From Rhizobium sp. CFBP 8762 (lineage in GTDB: Bacteria; Pseudomonadota; Alphaproteobacteria; Rhizobiales; Rhizobiaceae): 64,000 nt of DNA. Positions 63,822-64,000 of this stretch are shown one piece after another (position 1 is the first letter of the stretch; each line of letters begins with the position of its first letter). Made by a program: the position numbers and the translations under genes. The notes below the pieces were generated by a model that had not been told where the DNA came from, did not search any database, and was given only the letters and a program-made list of their open reading frames with translations. The stretch covers positions 1 through 64,000 of the forward strand of contig NZ_JACYUD010000009.1 of assembly GCF_014841565.1 (NCBI RefSeq), written 5' to 3'.

Positions 63822-64000
63822 GTGCAATGGCTTACTCAATGGCTCACTCAGGCTCGCATTCCCATCGGTGCATGGGCTAAAACCTTTGTCGATTGGCTGA
63901 CCAGCGATTTCGCTGCTTTCTTCGATTCCATCGCGTCCGTGCTGCAATCGGTCGTCAATGCCCTACTCTATGTCTTGCAGACCCCGCACCCGTTGATCAT
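63822..64000 (+). CDS. choW: Choline ABC transporter permease, N-terminal part
   Basis: A frame without stops begins at GTG 63822 (AGGA about eight bases upstream) and runs off the window. Its product begins VQWLTQWLTQARIPIGAWAK and continues FVDWLTSDFAAFFDSIASVL, the amphipathic N-terminus usual for OpuAB/ProW/ChoW permeases, with the first membrane segment starting near its end. Order after choX agrees. Only 59 codons are in the window. Confidence 0.85.
   Translation, partial: MQWLTQWLTQARIPIGAWAKTFVDWLTSDFAAFFDSIASVLQSVVNALLYVLQTPHPLI

Noticed and set aside
1-64000. tRNA, rRNA and CRISPR genes
   Set aside because: Intergenic regions were read for cloverleaf-like ends, rRNA motifs and regularly spaced repeats; none was found. 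A tRNAscan or Rfam run would settle it.

Overview
The window is chromosomal DNA of an alphaproteobacterium, most likely a member of the Hyphomicrobiales (Rhizobiales) near Brucella, Ochrobactrum or Phyllobacterium. The support is a fused trpE(G) gene behind a tryptophan-rich leader peptide, a ChoX-type choline-binding protein, the gene petABC as one operon, a CtrA-clade style set of small conserved genes (UbiK-like, YbjN, DUF1059, DUF1285, DUF2333), and two families of ~105-bp palindromic repeats of the size described as Bru-RS elements in Brucella. No rRNA, tRNA, CRISPR array, phage or plasmid gene was seen. Most of the window is ordinary core genome.

Layout. 1-1.4 kb is decayed DNA: the tail of an alpha/beta-hydrolase gene and a heavily mutated IS5-family element that abuts half of a palindromic repeat. 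1.4-10 kb holds csaA-like, proC and a YbjN gene on the minus strand, a UbiK-like gene, then lgt, a MidA-like methyltransferase, pgeF, an M24-fold hydrolase, a lipoprotein and prs. 10-16 kb carries two c-di-GMP proteins flanking rplY, then pth and ychF. 17.8-21.3 kb is apt and the cytochrome bc1 operon. 21.4-27 kb has two paralogous ABC exporters around a glutamate/leucine-family dehydrogenase. 27-31.7 kb has trmL, hemF, DUF1059 and a cca-Nudix-DUF1285 operon. 31.8-38.6 kb is a MoxR-DUF58-BatA/DUF4159-membrane protein operon. 38.6-49.2 kb holds housekeeping genes and two amino-acid attenuators: a leucine leader before leuA and a trpL leader before trpE(G)-CDF transporter-queF. 49.2-54.3 kb holds two TonB-dependent receptors. 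54.4-61.8 kb has an extensin-like gene and a five-gene minus-strand operon (DUF2333 membrane protein, unknown, AAA ATPase, unknown, coiled-coil protein). The window ends with tdk, choX and the start of choW.

The most interesting points are: (1) two attenuators whose leader peptides (LLLLGL and WWW) sit directly behind near-identical promoters that predict leaderless transcripts; (2) the placement of a metal transporter and queF under trp attenuation; (3) a small Arg-rich upstream ORF with a strong ribosome site before one ABC exporter; (4) palindromic repeats whose outer TAG/TAA serves as the stop codon of the adjacent gene in four cases; (5) the five-gene AAA ATPase operon of unknown function; (6) a palindrome that encodes the C-termini of two convergent genes and can fold as a shared terminator hairpin.

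All calls come from reading the sequence and from remembered family features; no database search was run.
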